From Saccharomycopsis malanga (lineage: Eukaryota; Ascomycota; Saccharomycetes; Ascoideales; Saccharomycopsidaceae): 64,000 nt of DNA. Position numbers and translations under genes: made by a program. Where the stretch lies: the NCBI GenBank assembly GCA_004014935.1, contig CP025325.1, forward strand, positions 372,001-436,000, written 5' to 3'. Shown one piece after another: positions 41,776 to 52,517 of this stretch. Position 1 is the first letter of the stretch. The number at the start of each line of letters is the position of its first letter. The notes under the pieces are model-generated. The model saw only the letters and a list, made by a program, of their open reading frames with translations. It ran no database searches and was not told the origin of the DNA.

Positions 41776-42057
41776 ATATTATTCTTGTCTATTACCTAGT
41801 ATGTATAATGTTAATTTTTATTGATGTGTTTGCACAGCAGTGAGTATTTATTTAGATCTATGGAAGATGGTTATTTCTCAATGTTAACTATAAACAGCCA
41901 GTGGCCTCTAATATTACAGGGTCATAGCAGTATTCAAATACACGTTTCACCGCTATATTCTCGCTGTTTTCCTTCTTTCATGTCTTTTTTATTGAAAAAC
42001 GAAGAACAAGGAAACATTCTTTAAATTTATGTTAATAAAAAATGTACTTTTGTAAAA

Positions 42058-42122
42058 AAGGCCAACCTGAGAATTGAACCCAGGGCATTTTTTCATGGTA
42101 TTTCCAACTGGGCCACGGGTGG
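42058..42122 (-). mobile_element. SINE-A head relic (tRNA-like)
   Basis: Read on the minus strand it has A-box GTGGCCCAGTTGG and T-arm CTGGG-TTCAATT-CTCAG, but no pairing acceptor stem. It is a tRNA-derived relic and not a functional tRNA gene. Confidence 0.6.
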
Positions 42123-42189
42123 GGGCATCGCACTTTGAAAAAAAAAAAGATTCTTCAAATTTTCACAAGACAAGTTATAATTGAAGCAG

Positions 42190-44319
42190 ATGGCCAATAT
42201 GATCAGACTAGTGAGAATAGGACGAAAAAATGTGGCTAAAAGTCTTTTTCAGACAAGGCTAGCAAGATCAGGTTTGGCAGGGGTGTTGAATAAGGCGATT
42301 TATGGCCAGCAGCGGCAGATATCGACGAGTAGGTTGAATTTCCAAGGTTTCAACAACACTACTAATCTTCGAGACACACTTTTGGATCTCACAAAGAGCA
42401 AAACTTGTACATCGTGTGGGATAGCGTTGCAAACTAGTAATGAGAGGAAGGCGGGGTTTATAGATGAGAGAGTGTTTGTTGAAAAGGAACCAGAATTCAG
42501 AAAACAGTCAGACATCACTTATAATGCAGTGTATGACAGTTTGACTGAGGAGGAGCGAAGATTGTTAATGAATGCAGGTGAAGAGGAGCAAAAATCGGTG
42601 GGAAATGGTGAAGAGGAGCAGGGATTGGTGAAAGATCGGAAAGTCACAGATGGGGTCAATGGTATTAATGAAACAAATGAAATTGATGATGTGAAATGCT
42701 TACGATGTTACAATGCACTTCATCATAATGAGTATTTTGATGTGACTCAGAATACCACTAGATTAAGTTCTCTTATTGATAAAGCTAGAATTCCGGAGTT
42801 TGAGCGGTCAGTGGTGTATCATGTAGTTTCTGCGAATGATTTTCCCCATACATTAAACTTGGGACTACTTGAGAATGTGAAAAGTTTTAGACAGGTTCGT
42901 TTTGTGATAAACAAGGCGGATTTGCTCATAAACCATGAATCGTATGTAAACAAGTTTGGGTTGGAATATTTTACGTTGGTTCTCAACAAGTTTTTGCAGA
43001 CTCAATATGACGCAGGGAAAGTGGACAAACCAGTGCAAATCACCGCTGACCAAGTGATTCTTGTGAGTGCTACCAAGTCCTGGAACGTGGCTAGGCTCTA
43101 TAACACGTTGCCAAGCTATGAGAAGGTGTTCTTTATTGGAGAGGCCAATGTGGGCAAGTCTTCTTTGATCAAATCTCTACTTGTATATGATTATTACTTA
43201 AAGACCCGTGAGACCAAGGATTTCAAGCTGTTTTTGGGCAAAAACGCTGCCACTATAAAGAAACACGTTAGTCTCCCAGGGACATTTGTCTTGCCTGGAA
43301 CCACTCAAGACATTCTAACATACAAAATCAAGAACGACAGGGTTGTCATCAATGACTTGCCGGGCTACTTTAAGGAATCCACGGGACTATACAATTTGCT
43401 AAAACCGTCTTGGGTGAAACACTTGTCCAAAGCAGAATCTGAAAAGTACCAGAAAAGTCTTCACAAATCACTGCAGAATATGAAAAAATCCAAATACATC
43501 TCTTTGACTGGTAAAGATTGCTACACTTTTGGAGGGCTTTTTTTCCTAAGTGGGCCAGAACATTCCATCACTCAAGTCTACACCAACATGAACCATAAAG
43601 GATATCAGTTCAGAGATGTTTCGCGTGCTTTGGAAGCAATCCGAGCAGCACCAGCCGCTCTCCTGCCTTATATTGCTCTAGAAAACGCCCAAAAGACATT
43701 GGCCCAAGACAATCTCCACCGATATGTGATACCGCCTTTTTTTGGAGCAGTGGATTTGGTCATAAAGGGACTTGGTTATATCACCATCACTCCTACCAGA
43801 GGTCTTTCTTCTTTGAAAACAGCCAGCGGTGCGGAAGAGAATCCAGACAGTTCTGTGAAACAGAAAATGCTAGATTTGGTGAACTACAACTTGTACGAGA
43901 TTTACGCTCCTCTGGAAATGGAGTTCTATATAAGAGAATCCATCGATCCTTACTTGGCAAAACGAACTCTAGTGAGAACCCCAAAGTTGAAAGAGCAAAT
44001 CAAGTATGATAAACAGGAAAAGAAATTGAAAAAGAAAACTGTGGGATCCATAGATTGGACCCGCTCCACTAAAAAAATCAATTTCAATGCCAAGCTCTAT
44101 ACAAAATTATACCCAGTTCCTGAAACTACAGAAAATGTCAACAGTTGGTTTCTCGAAACCCATTTAAAAGGTAAAAAGCTCGATTACATCCAGGAAACAG
44201 ACCCACACACCGGGAAGTTGAGGGAGGAGTTTGCCAACCTCAGTTGGCGCGACATTGAAAAGGAACTTTTCAAATTGAATGTGAATAATTTGTTCTGGAA
44301 CGAACCCGTCGACTTATGA
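42190..44319 (+). CDS. GEP3: Mitochondrial circularly permuted GTPase Gep3/Mtg3
   Basis: A 709-residue YqeH-type GTPase needed for mitochondrial small-subunit ribosome assembly in yeast. The N-terminus is Arg-rich without acidic residues (MIRLVRIGRKNVAKSLFQTRLARSG), a good mitochondrial presequence. A zinc-ribbon pair follows: CTSCGIAL and CLRCYNALHHNEY. The G motifs are in permuted order: NKADLL (G4), VSATKSWN (G5), GEANVGKSSL (G1), TTQD (G2), DLPGY (G3). A C-terminal domain follows with GKDCYTFGGLFFL and YVIPPFFGAVDLVIKGLGYI. The frame opens at a TTG at 42181; ATG 42190 or 42199 is the likely start. It is longer than S. cerevisiae Gep3 (556). Confidence 0.87.
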   Translation: MANMIRLVRIGRKNVAKSLFQTRLARSGLAGVLNKAIYGQQRQISTSRLNFQGFNNTTNLRDTLLDLTKSKTCTSCGIALQTSNERKAGFIDERVFVEKEPEFRKQSDITYNAVYDSLTEEERRLLMNAGEEEQKSVGNGEEEQGLVKDRKVTDGVNGINETNEIDDVKCLRCYNALHHNEYFDVTQNTTRLSSLIDKARIPEFERSVVYHVVSANDFPHTLNLGLLENVKSFRQVRFVINKADLLINHESYVNKFGLEYFTLVLNKFLQTQYDAGKVDKPVQITADQVILVSATKSWNVARLYNTLPSYEKVFFIGEANVGKSSLIKSLLVYDYYLKTRETKDFKLFLGKNAATIKKHVSLPGTFVLPGTTQDILTYKIKNDRVVINDLPGYFKESTGLYNLLKPSWVKHLSKAESEKYQKSLHKSLQNMKKSKYISLTGKDCYTFGGLFFLSGPEHSITQVYTNMNHKGYQFRDVSRALEAIRAAPAALLPYIALENAQKTLAQDNLHRYVIPPFFGAVDLVIKGLGYITITPTRGLSSLKTASGAEENPDSSVKQKMLDLVNYNLYEIYAPLEMEFYIRESIDPYLAKRTLVRTPKLKEQIKYDKQEKKLKKKTVGSIDWTRSTKKINFNAKLYTKLYPVPETTENVNSWFLETHLKGKKLDYIQETDPHTGKLREEFANLSWRDIEKELFKLNVNNLFWNEPVDL

Positions 44320-44430
44320 ATAGCTGTATATGAAAAGACGTTTGTTGGTTGGAACAAGTTGTTTGCACTTGTATTTAGGAATACTTATTGTGTAATGTAA
44401 ACCTTTTTTTTTCTTAAGAATTGAGTTAAG

Positions 44431-44588
44431 GCCACTGGGCCATTTGGCTCAGTGGTCAGTGCTTTCAAAGAAGAGAAAAAATACCGGCGAGCCAACTATG
44501 ATTAAAAGGACATGATTGGGCTTTACCAAGTCCCCTTAGACATAGCGCGTATATACGAAACTGATATGTACTGGGCTTGAAATATAAG

Positions 44589-44622
<34 letters not shown>
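44431..44622 (+). mobile_element. SINE-A, internally deleted, with (ATT)n tail
   Basis: Head GGCCACTGGGCCATTTGGCTCAGTGG, the same internal deletion as the copy at 10377 (GAGCCAACTATGATTAAAAGGACATGA), the 3' module, then GGGCTTGAAATATAAG and an ATT run at 44590-44622. Confidence 0.85.
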
Positions 44623-44627
<5 letters not shown>

Positions 44628-44818
44628 TTCAAGCCCAGTTAACCGCTGCGCTAGTGTTCTAGAAAAAGACCTGGCAAGCTCAAGGGTGAGTCGTTTATTA
44701 TCAAAAGGACATGTTTGGGTTGGTTTTCCTTACCAAGTCCTTTTAGATATAGCGCGAATATACGGAACCGATATTCATTGGGCTCAATATATAAGATTAT
44801 CATTATTATAACTGATGT
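44623..44818 (+). mobile_element. SINE-A, degraded copy preceded by an inverted tail
   Basis: 44623-44639 is the reverse complement of a SINE-A 3' end (ATATATTTCAAGCCCAGT). A plus-strand copy follows: head CGCTAGTGTTCTAGAAAAAGACCTGG, then AAAAGGACATG, TTACCAAGTCCTTTTAGATATAGCGCG and GGGCTCAATATATAAGATTA. Confidence 0.7.
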
Positions 44819-45170
44819 TGTAAAATTTATTACCGCCTTTATTTGTGATTTAAACTGACTTTCTGTCCTTTTGGGTCATCTAGTTATAGTTTATCATAAT
44901 CAATACTGCTTGTCCAAGATCTACAAGCCCATGTTTTACTGCTACCGTCATTTGTTTGCTTTATATTCGATAATATTTGGGTAGAATGTAGCATGTTGTA
45001 GTCTTGTAGAAATGTCCTGAGCGGCATTACTCTTTATAATAATCATCAATTACACTACACACTTACAATTACTAAACTAACCCAACCCCTTACAAACTAT
45101 CATAATCCCTATCCAAAACTCTTTCTCACTATTTCATTACTCATTACCTATTATAGTCATTGTTAATAAT

Positions 45171-45325
45171 ATCATACATTTCAAGCGCAGTACATCTCAG
45201 TTTCGTATTTACACGCCATGTCTAAAGCGACTTGGTAAGACCCAATCAAATTCTGTTGATCACAATCTTCTCACCCGTGTGCCTTTCTAAGCGCTTTTCT
45301 CTCTTCTATAAGAGCACTAAGCCAT
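45171..45325 (-). mobile_element. SINE-A, shortened copy
   Basis: Minus-strand 3' end ATCATACATTTCAAGCGCAGTAC, then the 3' module (GTCTAAAGCGACTTGGTAAG), and a degraded head with CTATGGCTTAGTGCTC. Confidence 0.7.
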
Positions 45326-45594
45326 AGTCATTGACCTCTCATTGATATATCATGGCCAACCCATCGCACACAACCACTCGTAAAAAACTGCGATTAGCCA
45401 CTAAGATATTCAAAGGCGAAATGGTAACAATACAAATTATTAATAGCAAATAGTAGTGAATTTTCGAGTTCAGCAAATCTTCTCTGTAGTTTGCAATTCG
45501 CACGGTTTTGCTTTAATACTGACTTCAATTAACCGCTGAAAACTGCATTTTTTTAGCAGATATATGCTAGCCGCCATCATATAGAGCGCTTAAG

Positions 45595-48500
45595 ATGACC
45601 AGCGGCAAACCGCTCAACGAGGCGGATTTATTCTCGTCATTCAACGACGACTCTTTGGGGGTTGGCAATGTGGCGTCAACGATTAATTCCAAGTTTGGAA
45701 TGGGTTTGGATTTCGACACCAAGGATTTCAATACAAAACACGCTGATGACGCGGTTGATTTCGAAGACATCTCGTTGACTGACGAAAGCGACCATGGGGA
45801 AAGAGAAACGCCTACAAAACAAGACGCAGAAGTAAAGAAAGTTGACAATAAAAAGACTGATTTACATTTTCCGCAGTTACAGTTTCTGCAGGACGGTTTA
45901 GGCGGCCAGAACCAGTTTGATAGTTTGGATTTGAACAATGAAATGCTCAATTTCAACGATTATCCCACACAAAACAATCTTTTTGATAGCTCGATGATTA
46001 ATGAGGCAAATAACCACTTTTTCGACAATTTGTTCAGCCAGCCAGATGATCAGACGCCCCATTACGGATCCGGTCATATTCCGGTCCGGATGCCCGGTTT
46101 GGCTGCCGACCGACTTACCGACCAAGAGACCAACCAGAATGCAGAACGATTGTTGGAATATTATTATCCAATGTTCAAAAAGGATGCCGTGTTGAAGATG
46201 CATAGTTTATTTCGGTCGGTTCCGGGATCGACGATTTATAACAACTATTTCTCCCAAACCGCGTTCAAAGGACAGCGCAAGGTGCTCATGCCCAGCAGAA
46301 TACATGTTGAGGTTGAGGCGGACGAGAAAAAGATGTTTAGCAAGAAAAAGAGACCCTACAATGCGCCGTCAGGTCAGAAAATCGTCTACATAACGGACGC
46401 AGACTACGAGGTGTTCAGAAACAGAAGCCAGAGACACATAGAGCAAAGCACAGATGACTACGAGACCGTTTTGGCAGCAGCAGACTGGGACGATGACGTG
46501 GTGCTTGGAGAACAGAGTACCAAGAGGACCAAGTTGGATTTGTATCGTTTTGATGATTACCAAATCGAGGACCCAGATGACCTCTTTGAAGGCCGTGTAA
46601 CAAAAACAACGAATCTCAAGCTAGACATGAACGACCCGCATTTGTTGTTCACGCCACGAGACGCGGGATGGCGCAGCAAGTCGTCTCGGCAAGTTGGCGG
46701 CGCAATGCGTGGCAACGCCCGCTGTCTAATCCCTACTAGCGACCTCCATGTTGCCGCACGGTTCAATGTGTCCAATGACACAGAGTACGAGCGGCTTAAA
46801 GAAAACTACCACACAAAGATCCGTGCTACCATTGGCAATCTTGTTATTGACCACTCGATGCCGGCCATGAGGCTCCAGTCGCCTTATTTCAAGGTGAAGC
46901 TCACCAAACAGCAAATGCGGTCGTACCACCGGCCGAAATTCATAGTCCGGGCAAACACAGTCATGTGCTTCAGCAAGCCCAAGGTACGGAAACGGAAAAA
47001 GGACCGGGGCAAGGATCCGAAAGAAATCTACCGTCGGACTACGGATTTGAGTCTTGGAGACACTGCGCCGGTGTACCTCCTCGAGTATTCCGAGGAGCAT
47101 CCCGTAGTGTTGTCCAACTTTGGAATGGGTAGCAAGCTTGTCAACTACTATCGGAAACAATCTGAGAGCGACACACGCCGGCCGAGGGGTCTTGCCGGGG
47201 AAACACACGTGTTAGGCGTCCAAGACCGGTCACCGTTCTGGAACTTTGGCTTTGTCGAGCGCGGCAAGCTTGTTCCGACATTGTATAATCAGATGGTACG
47301 TGCGCCGGTCTTTCTGCACGACGCCGCTGGAACCGACTTTTTGCTTGTCAAATCTTCCGGAGGTGCCCGCACACGGTACTTTCTCCGGTCGCTCGGAACT
47401 GTGTTCTTGGTCGGCCAGTTATACCCGGCAGTTGAGGTTCCGGGGCCGCACAGTCGGAAAGTCACGACGGTGAGTAAGAACCGACTCAAGATGATTGTGT
47501 TTCGAGTGTTGAATCACAGCAAACGGCAGCGTCTTGCGGTGAAGGACATCTCGCCGCATTTTCCTGACCAAAACGACATGCAGAACAGACAGCGTTTAAA
47601 GGAGTTTATGGTGTATCAGCGGACGGGCGAGGACCAGGGCTTTTGGAAGATCAAACCAACAGAGAAGTTGCCCTCGGAAGAAGAAATCCGGGCAATGATC
47701 TCGCCGGAAGACCTCTGTTTGTTGGAGAGCATGCAGGTGGGACAGCAGCATTTGCAGGACTATGCGGTCTACAGCTACGACAATATCAATTTGGAGCGGT
47801 ATTCAAACTTTGTTAGCAAGTTTAATCGGCGCAACGAGAACAGTGCTTCGCCTATGGGGAATGGAGCAGACGAGGGTGCCGCAGGGAATGACGGCGGAGC
47901 ACACTATGGAGACTTATCAGACGACGGGACGCGGGACAATGTATCGCAGCGTGAAGTGTTTGAAGAGCTGCTTGCGCCATGGAACACTACACGAAACTTT
48001 ATCAATGCCACACAAGGCAAGGCAATGCTTCAGCTCAAAGGGGAAGGCGAGCCCACCGGAAGAGGCGAAGGGTTTTCCTTTTTGAGAACATCGATGAAAG
48101 GAGGGTTCAAAGCATTGGAAGAGTCCGACCCACGGCAGGGTGGCTCCCGGGCAGGAGGAGGACACAGTTACAATGTGGTGTTGCAGCAAAAGGCATATGA
48201 TGAGGAAATCAAGAAAACTTGGAACAGACAAGTTGCAGCATTGTCTGCAGACGAACTGTTGCAATACAGTCGAGAATTGCCGGCAAAGTCACGCTACAAC
48301 AACCGTTCGCTCAAAAGCACAGCCCCCAAGGTGCTACGCGTCACACGTATGGTTAGAAACCAGTACGGCGTCTTGGAACGTCAAGTGGAGGTCATCAAGG
48401 ACGAGCGCATCATCAACGCATACTTGCTCAGAAAGAAGGAACAATATCACGAGTATCTCCAAAGCCAATCGCAGCAGATTTCACAGAGCATCGATTTGGC

Positions 48501-48783
48501 AAGCGTCAAGATCCCAACCAATGAGGACGAGAAGAAATTGCTCCAGCAAGAATTGGAAAAACTCCAGGCACAGAAAAATAACAAGAAAGTGCTACAATCG
48601 GGCAAAGGTATCGGTAAAGGCAAGAATACCAAGAGAAGATGCGCGCTCTGTGGTGCAGTGGGACACATTCGTACCAAGAAAAGCTGTCCAATGTATGGTA
48701 AGACCCCTTTGCCCGGTGGTCCGCTGAACATGTCCAGTCCTGGTCCCACAGCAACCTCTGCGTCCTCTCCTGCATCCAGTTAG
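45595..48783 (+). CDS. TAF1: TFIID subunit TAF1
   Basis: A 1062-residue scaffold subunit of TFIID. The N-terminus (LNEADLFSSFNDDSL...DGLGGQNQFDSL) is the acidic region that in TAF1 contacts TBP. The central DUF3591 core includes HYGSGHIPVRMPG, DLSLGDTAPVYLLEYSEEHPVVLSNFGMGSKLVNYYRK and FVERGKLVPTLYNQMVRAPVFLH. LLAPWNTTRNFINATQGKAMLQLKGEGEPTGRGEGFSFLRTSMKGGFK is nearly invariant. A C-terminal zinc knuckle (CALCGAVGHIRTKKSCPMYG) is present. Bromodomains are absent, as in other yeasts where Bdf1 supplies them. Start ATG 45595. Confidence 0.96.
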   Translation: MTSGKPLNEADLFSSFNDDSLGVGNVASTINSKFGMGLDFDTKDFNTKHADDAVDFEDISLTDESDHGERETPTKQDAEVKKVDNKKTDLHFPQLQFLQDGLGGQNQFDSLDLNNEMLNFNDYPTQNNLFDSSMINEANNHFFDNLFSQPDDQTPHYGSGHIPVRMPGLAADRLTDQETNQNAERLLEYYYPMFKKDAVLKMHSLFRSVPGSTIYNNYFSQTAFKGQRKVLMPSRIHVEVEADEKKMFSKKKRPYNAPSGQKIVYITDADYEVFRNRSQRHIEQSTDDYETVLAAADWDDDVVLGEQSTKRTKLDLYRFDDYQIEDPDDLFEGRVTKTTNLKLDMNDPHLLFTPRDAGWRSKSSRQVGGAMRGNARCLIPTSDLHVAARFNVSNDTEYERLKENYHTKIRATIGNLVIDHSMPAMRLQSPYFKVKLTKQQMRSYHRPKFIVRANTVMCFSKPKVRKRKKDRGKDPKEIYRRTTDLSLGDTAPVYLLEYSEEHPVVLSNFGMGSKLVNYYRKQSESDTRRPRGLAGETHVLGVQDRSPFWNFGFVERGKLVPTLYNQMVRAPVFLHDAAGTDFLLVKSSGGARTRYFLRSLGTVFLVGQLYPAVEVPGPHSRKVTTVSKNRLKMIVFRVLNHSKRQRLAVKDISPHFPDQNDMQNRQRLKEFMVYQRTGEDQGFWKIKPTEKLPSEEEIRAMISPEDLCLLESMQVGQQHLQDYAVYSYDNINLERYSNFVSKFNRRNENSASPMGNGADEGAAGNDGGAHYGDLSDDGTRDNVSQREVFEELLAPWNTTRNFINATQGKAMLQLKGEGEPTGRGEGFSFLRTSMKGGFKALEESDPRQGGSRAGGGHSYNVVLQQKAYDEEIKKTWNRQVAALSADELLQYSRELPAKSRYNNRSLKSTAPKVLRVTRMVRNQYGVLERQVEVIKDERIINAYLLRKKEQYHEYLQSQSQQISQSIDLASVKIPTNEDEKKLLQQELEKLQAQKNNKKVLQSGKGIGKGKNTKRRCALCGAVGHIRTKKSCPMYGKTPLPGGPLNMSSPGPTATSASSPASS

Positions 48784-48906
48784 TTTATGTATTGTTGGAT
48801 GGAGCTGTGTGTAAATGTATTTGGCTGGAGTCGTATGTAATTTTATGTGTGTAATAGATAATGACAACCATTTATTAATTTCCATACAACCTTTTATAAG
48901 GTTCAT

Positions 48907-48963
<57 letters not shown>

Positions 48964-49494
48964 TCATATACTTCAAGCCCAGTACAAATCAGTTTCGTAT
49001 ATATGCGCTATGTCTAAGGGGACTTGGTAAAATCCAGTGGAAAACCCCAATCATGTCCGGTGGATCATAATCTGATCCAAAATCTGATCATAATCGTATA
49101 TATCGTTATCTTCTCACCCAATATTGGTCTAGGTCGTGTTTTCAGACAGTTACACTTGCCTGTGAAATCACGTTCAGCATTGTAAACAGCAGCGAGTAAA
49201 AGTGTCGTCTTGGGAATCGAACCCGGTCCTGTCAGGTCTTGTTTTTCTCTTCTCCGAGAGCTCTGACCACTGAGCTAAATGACCCAGTGGCCTTGATCAT
49301 GTATATTGTTAATAGAAAATCAATACATAATAGCACTAACCAGTGGCAATAACTACATTTTGCATCATAAAAAATTCACTGTTAATTACTAGGTTGAATA
49401 AGCAAAACAATAGTAATAGTAATAGTAAAATAAACCTAAAAACCCATCAACCATTTAAACAACTTTTCAAACAAAAACTCGCCGTTTCTAACAG
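48784..49494. other. TAF1-FDH1 convergent gap with full-length SINE-A
   Basis: A complete minus-strand SINE-A with an AAT-run tail fills more than half of the gap. The remainder is AT-rich 3' flank. Confidence 0.6.
48908..49294 (-). mobile_element. SINE-A, full length with (AAT)n tail
   Basis: Read on the minus strand: GGCCACTGGGTCATTTAGCTCAGTGGTCAGAGCTCTCGGAGAAG, B-box GGTTCGATTCC (49213-49223), TTTACTCGCTGCTGTTTACAATGCTG, AACACGACCTAGACCAATA, CATGATTGGGG, TTACCAAGTCCCCTTAG, ending GGGCTTGAAGTATATGATATT. The trinucleotide tail is at 48908-48960. It is close to the copies at 56335 and 60651, so probably young. Confidence 0.9.
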
Positions 49495-50595
49495 TCATCT
49501 CTGGCCATAAGCCTTGGAGGCATACTGGCCGTTATGTACGATAATATCCTGGGGCCGAAAGTCCAATCTTCCAGTGAGGAAGCTTTGTAAGATGTTTCTG
49601 ACGCCCAAGGCGTATCTTTTCTGGGCATCAATAGATGTTCCCGACATGTGAGGGGTCATGGCGTTGCCGCCTCCAAGTGGGTTTCTCATGGCTCTCCACG
49701 GATGGTCTTTTGGGGCAGGTTGTGGATACCAGACATCACCTCCGTAACCTCTGATATGGCCAGATCTAAGGGCATCAGTTAGGGCGGCGTTATCTACAAT
49801 GGCACCTCTGGCAGTGTTGACAATCCAAGCTCCTTTTTTGACGTGTTTGAACAAGTCACGGTTGAACAAATGATACGTTCCCTTATGAAGAGGAGCATTT
49901 ATGGTAATAATGTCAGCACGCGAAACAATTTCTTTCAAATCCTCCACTCTTTTGGCACCAACTTTGGCCTCAGCCTCAGGCGAAAGGTTTTGATAATCGT
50001 AATATAGCAATTCCTTTGGGTTGAAAGCAACCAATCTTTCAAGAACACGATATCCAATTCTTCCGGCGCCAATGGTGGCAATTGTTTTGTTTTCCAAATC
50101 ATAAGTGTCTCTGGCAACCGCAGCAACATCCCATTCGCCATTGACAATCTGCTCGTGAGCTGGAACAAAGTTTCTTACCAAGGTGAGAATGGTCATGATT
50201 ACATGTTCTGCTACAGAAACAACATTGGACCCAGTGACTTCCAAAACAGAAATCTTCTTTTCATTCGCAGCATCCAAATCAACATGGTCAGAACCAACCC
50301 CCGCAGTAATACAGAGCTTCAACTTCTTGGCCTTTTCAAGCCGTTCCCTAGTAAGATATCCAGGATGAAATGGGGTCGTAATCACAATATCAGCATCGAC
50401 AATATGCTTGTCAAGCTCTGAATCAGGCCCATCTTTATCTGAAGTAGTCACTAATGTATGTCCTTGTTTTGCAATCCAATCTGCAATCCCCAACTTGTTC
50501 TCTACAGTCCCTAAAAGTTGTTTCTCCTCCTGAGCTGCCTTGCCGCCTCGGTATAATACAAGAAGTATCTTTTGAGCAGACCTCTTTGCCGCCAT
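49495..50595 (-). CDS. FDH1: NAD-dependent formate dehydrogenase
   Basis: A 366-residue D-2-hydroxyacid dehydrogenase-superfamily enzyme oxidising formate to CO2 with NAD+. It has [74 protein letters not shown], Rossmann [21 protein letters not shown] (substrate Arg), [17 protein letters not shown] and [17 protein letters not shown] (catalytic His). The end, [22 protein letters not shown], is family-typical and lacks a peroxisomal PTS1. The frame opens at a TTG; the first ATG is 50595. It is slightly shorter than methylotroph FDH in the loop after YYDYQ. Confidence 0.95.
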   Translation of the reverse strand: MAAKRSAQKILLVLYRGGKAAQEEKQLLGTVENKLGIADWIAKQGHTLVTTSDKDGPDSELDKHIVDADIVITTPFHPGYLTRERLEKAKKLKLCITAGVGSDHVDLDAANEKKISVLEVTGSNVVSVAEHVIMTILTLVRNFVPAHEQIVNGEWDVAAVARDTYDLENKTIATIGAGRIGYRVLERLVAFNPKELLYYDYQNLSPEAEAKVGAKRVEDLKEIVSRADIITINAPLHKGTYHLFNRDLFKHVKKGAWIVNTARGAIVDNAALTDALRSGHIRGYGGDVWYPQPAPKDHPWRAMRNPLGGGNAMTPHMSGTSIDAQKRYALGVRNILQSFLTGRLDFRPQDIIVHNGQYASKAYGQR

Positions 50596-50984
50596 TCTGT
50601 ATTTCGTACTCAAAAATCAATATCACTACTTGATGGTATTAAACTATACTTGTTTTATTAAAATTCACCTACCACTCACCGTCATATATATCCTTTTCCC
50701 AATTACCGCTGTACTCATAGTTGCTCTCCGCAAACCTTACCCATCTCCGGTCGTCCCTTTATCCATGCAATAATTGACATGGATGGCATTGCTCTGGTGA
50801 TTCTATTGCTATTATACAAATGTTCTAATACGGAAGTGAGGGGCATTTCCAAACTGCCCCCGCCTCCATCATTATCTTATGATCCCCTCATAAATTATAT
50901 ATATTTCGAGATATTAATATATTTATCGTTAATTACATTTTGTGATTCTAAAGTTTCAGGCTTTGCTTTTTATCTCCCACCTGT

Positions 50985-51065
50985 CTTTTAACAATTGATC
51001 ATGTCTTTTAACAATTGTCATTTAACAATTGACCATGTCATTTAACAATTGACCATGTCTTTTAA
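50985..51065. repeat. Short tandem repeat, TTTAACAATTGACCATGTC
   Basis: About four to five copies of a ~19-21-bp unit (TTTAACAATTG..CATGTC). Confidence 0.8.
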
Positions 51066-51130
51066 TGTACGTTTCCTCAATCTTGTTCTTTCAGAATATT
51101 ATAAACAAATTACTTTGATACTATCTTTTA

Positions 51131-51375
51131 TTTCGAGCCCAGTACATGTCAGTTTCCTATATACGCTCTGGGGACTTGATAAAACCCAGTGGGAAAACCC
51201 AAAACAAGTCCATAAACTTGTCACTTGATTGCAAAGTAAACACTATTGGTCTAGGTCGTATTTCAGGCGGTTACACTTGCCTATTTCCAAACAGCGATCA
51301 AAAAGTGTTTGTAGTGGGAATCGAACCTGTTGGTCTTTTTTCTCTTTCTTGACAACATCAAACTCTAAGCCCAGC
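51131..51375 (-). mobile_element. SINE-A copy
   Basis: Minus-strand 3' end TTTATTTCGAGCCCAGTACATGTCAG, the 3' module, GGTCTAGGTCGTATTTCAGGCGG, B-box complement GGGAATCGAACC and a degraded head. Confidence 0.75.
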
Positions 51376-51489
51376 AGCTTTAATTTGCTCTAATCTACAA
51401 ATAAAATAGCCTCCTTCCAGACTTGTGTCTTACAGAAAGTTTAGGTGAGGAACAAAGCTCAAACAAACTTTAAAAAGCTCTTATAGTAA

Positions 51490-51622
51490 GATGTTATATC
51501 TCAAGCCCAGTAAATTACTATATTTCTATTTGATATACGCGCAATGTAGAAGTTTTTTGGTAAACCCCAGTGGAGAAAAGCCAATCATGTCCTGTTGATC
51601 ATAATCTTCACTGGCCATAAGG
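51490..51622 (-). mobile_element. SINE-A 3' part
   Basis: TTATATCTCAAGCCCAGTAAA, GCGCAATGTAGAAG, TTGGTAAACCCCAGTGG and AATCATGTCCTGTTGATCATAATC correspond to the 3' two-fifths of the element. Confidence 0.65.
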
Positions 51623-52517
51623 CCCAGACGCAAAGCTCTTATATTACCAAAGTATTCTAAGTAGTACTTGACGCAGGAATTACATCTAAACTATCAAGCT
51701 GTAGCAAAAAAAATAGTATTACCAACTGCTTTCTTGCAAATATTGGAAAGGACAAAAATTTATCACCAAGACTTATACTCCTTTCTAGCATTAATGTAGA
51801 AAAGAGTATGCCACCAACATCACCAATACATGTAAACCATAAGTTGAACATTGCATTATATAGCTGACTCTAACATACACCTACATACACTCACATAAAA
51901 CTACTGACTGTCACGTGACTTTACTTGCTTCACACTTTTTTATTTAAGCCCTTATCGCGTAGATCATAACAGACTCGCAGACACATACATTAGCCTACTG
52001 TTCAGTGTCAGGTGCCAATGTGTGGCAAGCATAGCTAAACTTGCCCGAGGATCAGAAACAAACAATACTGACTCATACAAAGTACATTTACAATTGGCAA
52101 ACTGTCAATGATAGTCCAACTTGAAAAAAATAGTCAAAAAACTTTGTAATCCAACTTGAAAATAATCACCAAACTTTGTAATCCAGCTTGAAAATAATCA
52201 CCAAACTTTATAATGCAGGAGTACGCGCTCTTGCGCGACTGTATGCATGGTCTCCTTTTTTTTCACTGCCGCGTCCCCCTTTAGGTTATGAGCACTGTGT
52301 TGTATCCGTGCTTTCAGATTCTTTTCAATACTCAGTACCAAACTGTTGAAATATCTTTTCCCTTTTCATCTTTTCAAGATTTATTTTTTTTTTTTGTAAG
52401 CTGTTCAGTAATTTTATTTGTGCTGTTTCCATTCGTTATATAGTAGGCAAATCTTGGTGATTTAGCCCGTCCATTCATTAGTAGCACAGAGCTTAGAAAG
52501 CCGTTATTCTATTCAAT

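Larger units (their letters stand above)
41239..42189. other. Intergenic region with 29-33-bp triplication, R3 copy and SINE relic
   Basis: At 41340-41425 the segment TGTCTAAATTACAATTCTACAAG repeats three times. R3 copy c is at 41620-41775. A minus-strand tRNA-like SINE relic is at 42058-42122, just upstream of the GTPase gene. No gene is seen. Confidence 0.55.
44320..45594. other. Intergenic region with several SINE-A copies
   Basis: Two plus-strand SINE-A copies (44431-44622, 44639-44818) and one minus-strand copy (45171-45325) occupy much of this gap. The rest, including the 270 bp before TAF1, shows no further element. Confidence 0.6.
50596..52517. other. FDH1-PXL1 divergent region with two SINE-A copies
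   Basis: It holds minus-strand SINE-A copies at 51131-51375 and 51490-51622. A TTTAACAATTGACCATGTC unit repeats about four times at 50985-51065. A poly-T/A tract lies at 52382-52396. The small ORF at 50779-50991 is not supported. Confidence 0.5.

Noticed and set aside
42058-42122. Possible tRNA gene (minus strand)
   Set aside because: A-box and T-arm are present, but no acceptor stem pairs; it resembles the SINE head.
50779-50991. 70-residue ORF with a hydrophobic start, upstream of FDH1
   Set aside because: ATG-initiated and faintly signal-peptide-like, but with no homologue I can recognise, no splice structure and biased hydrophobic AT-rich content.
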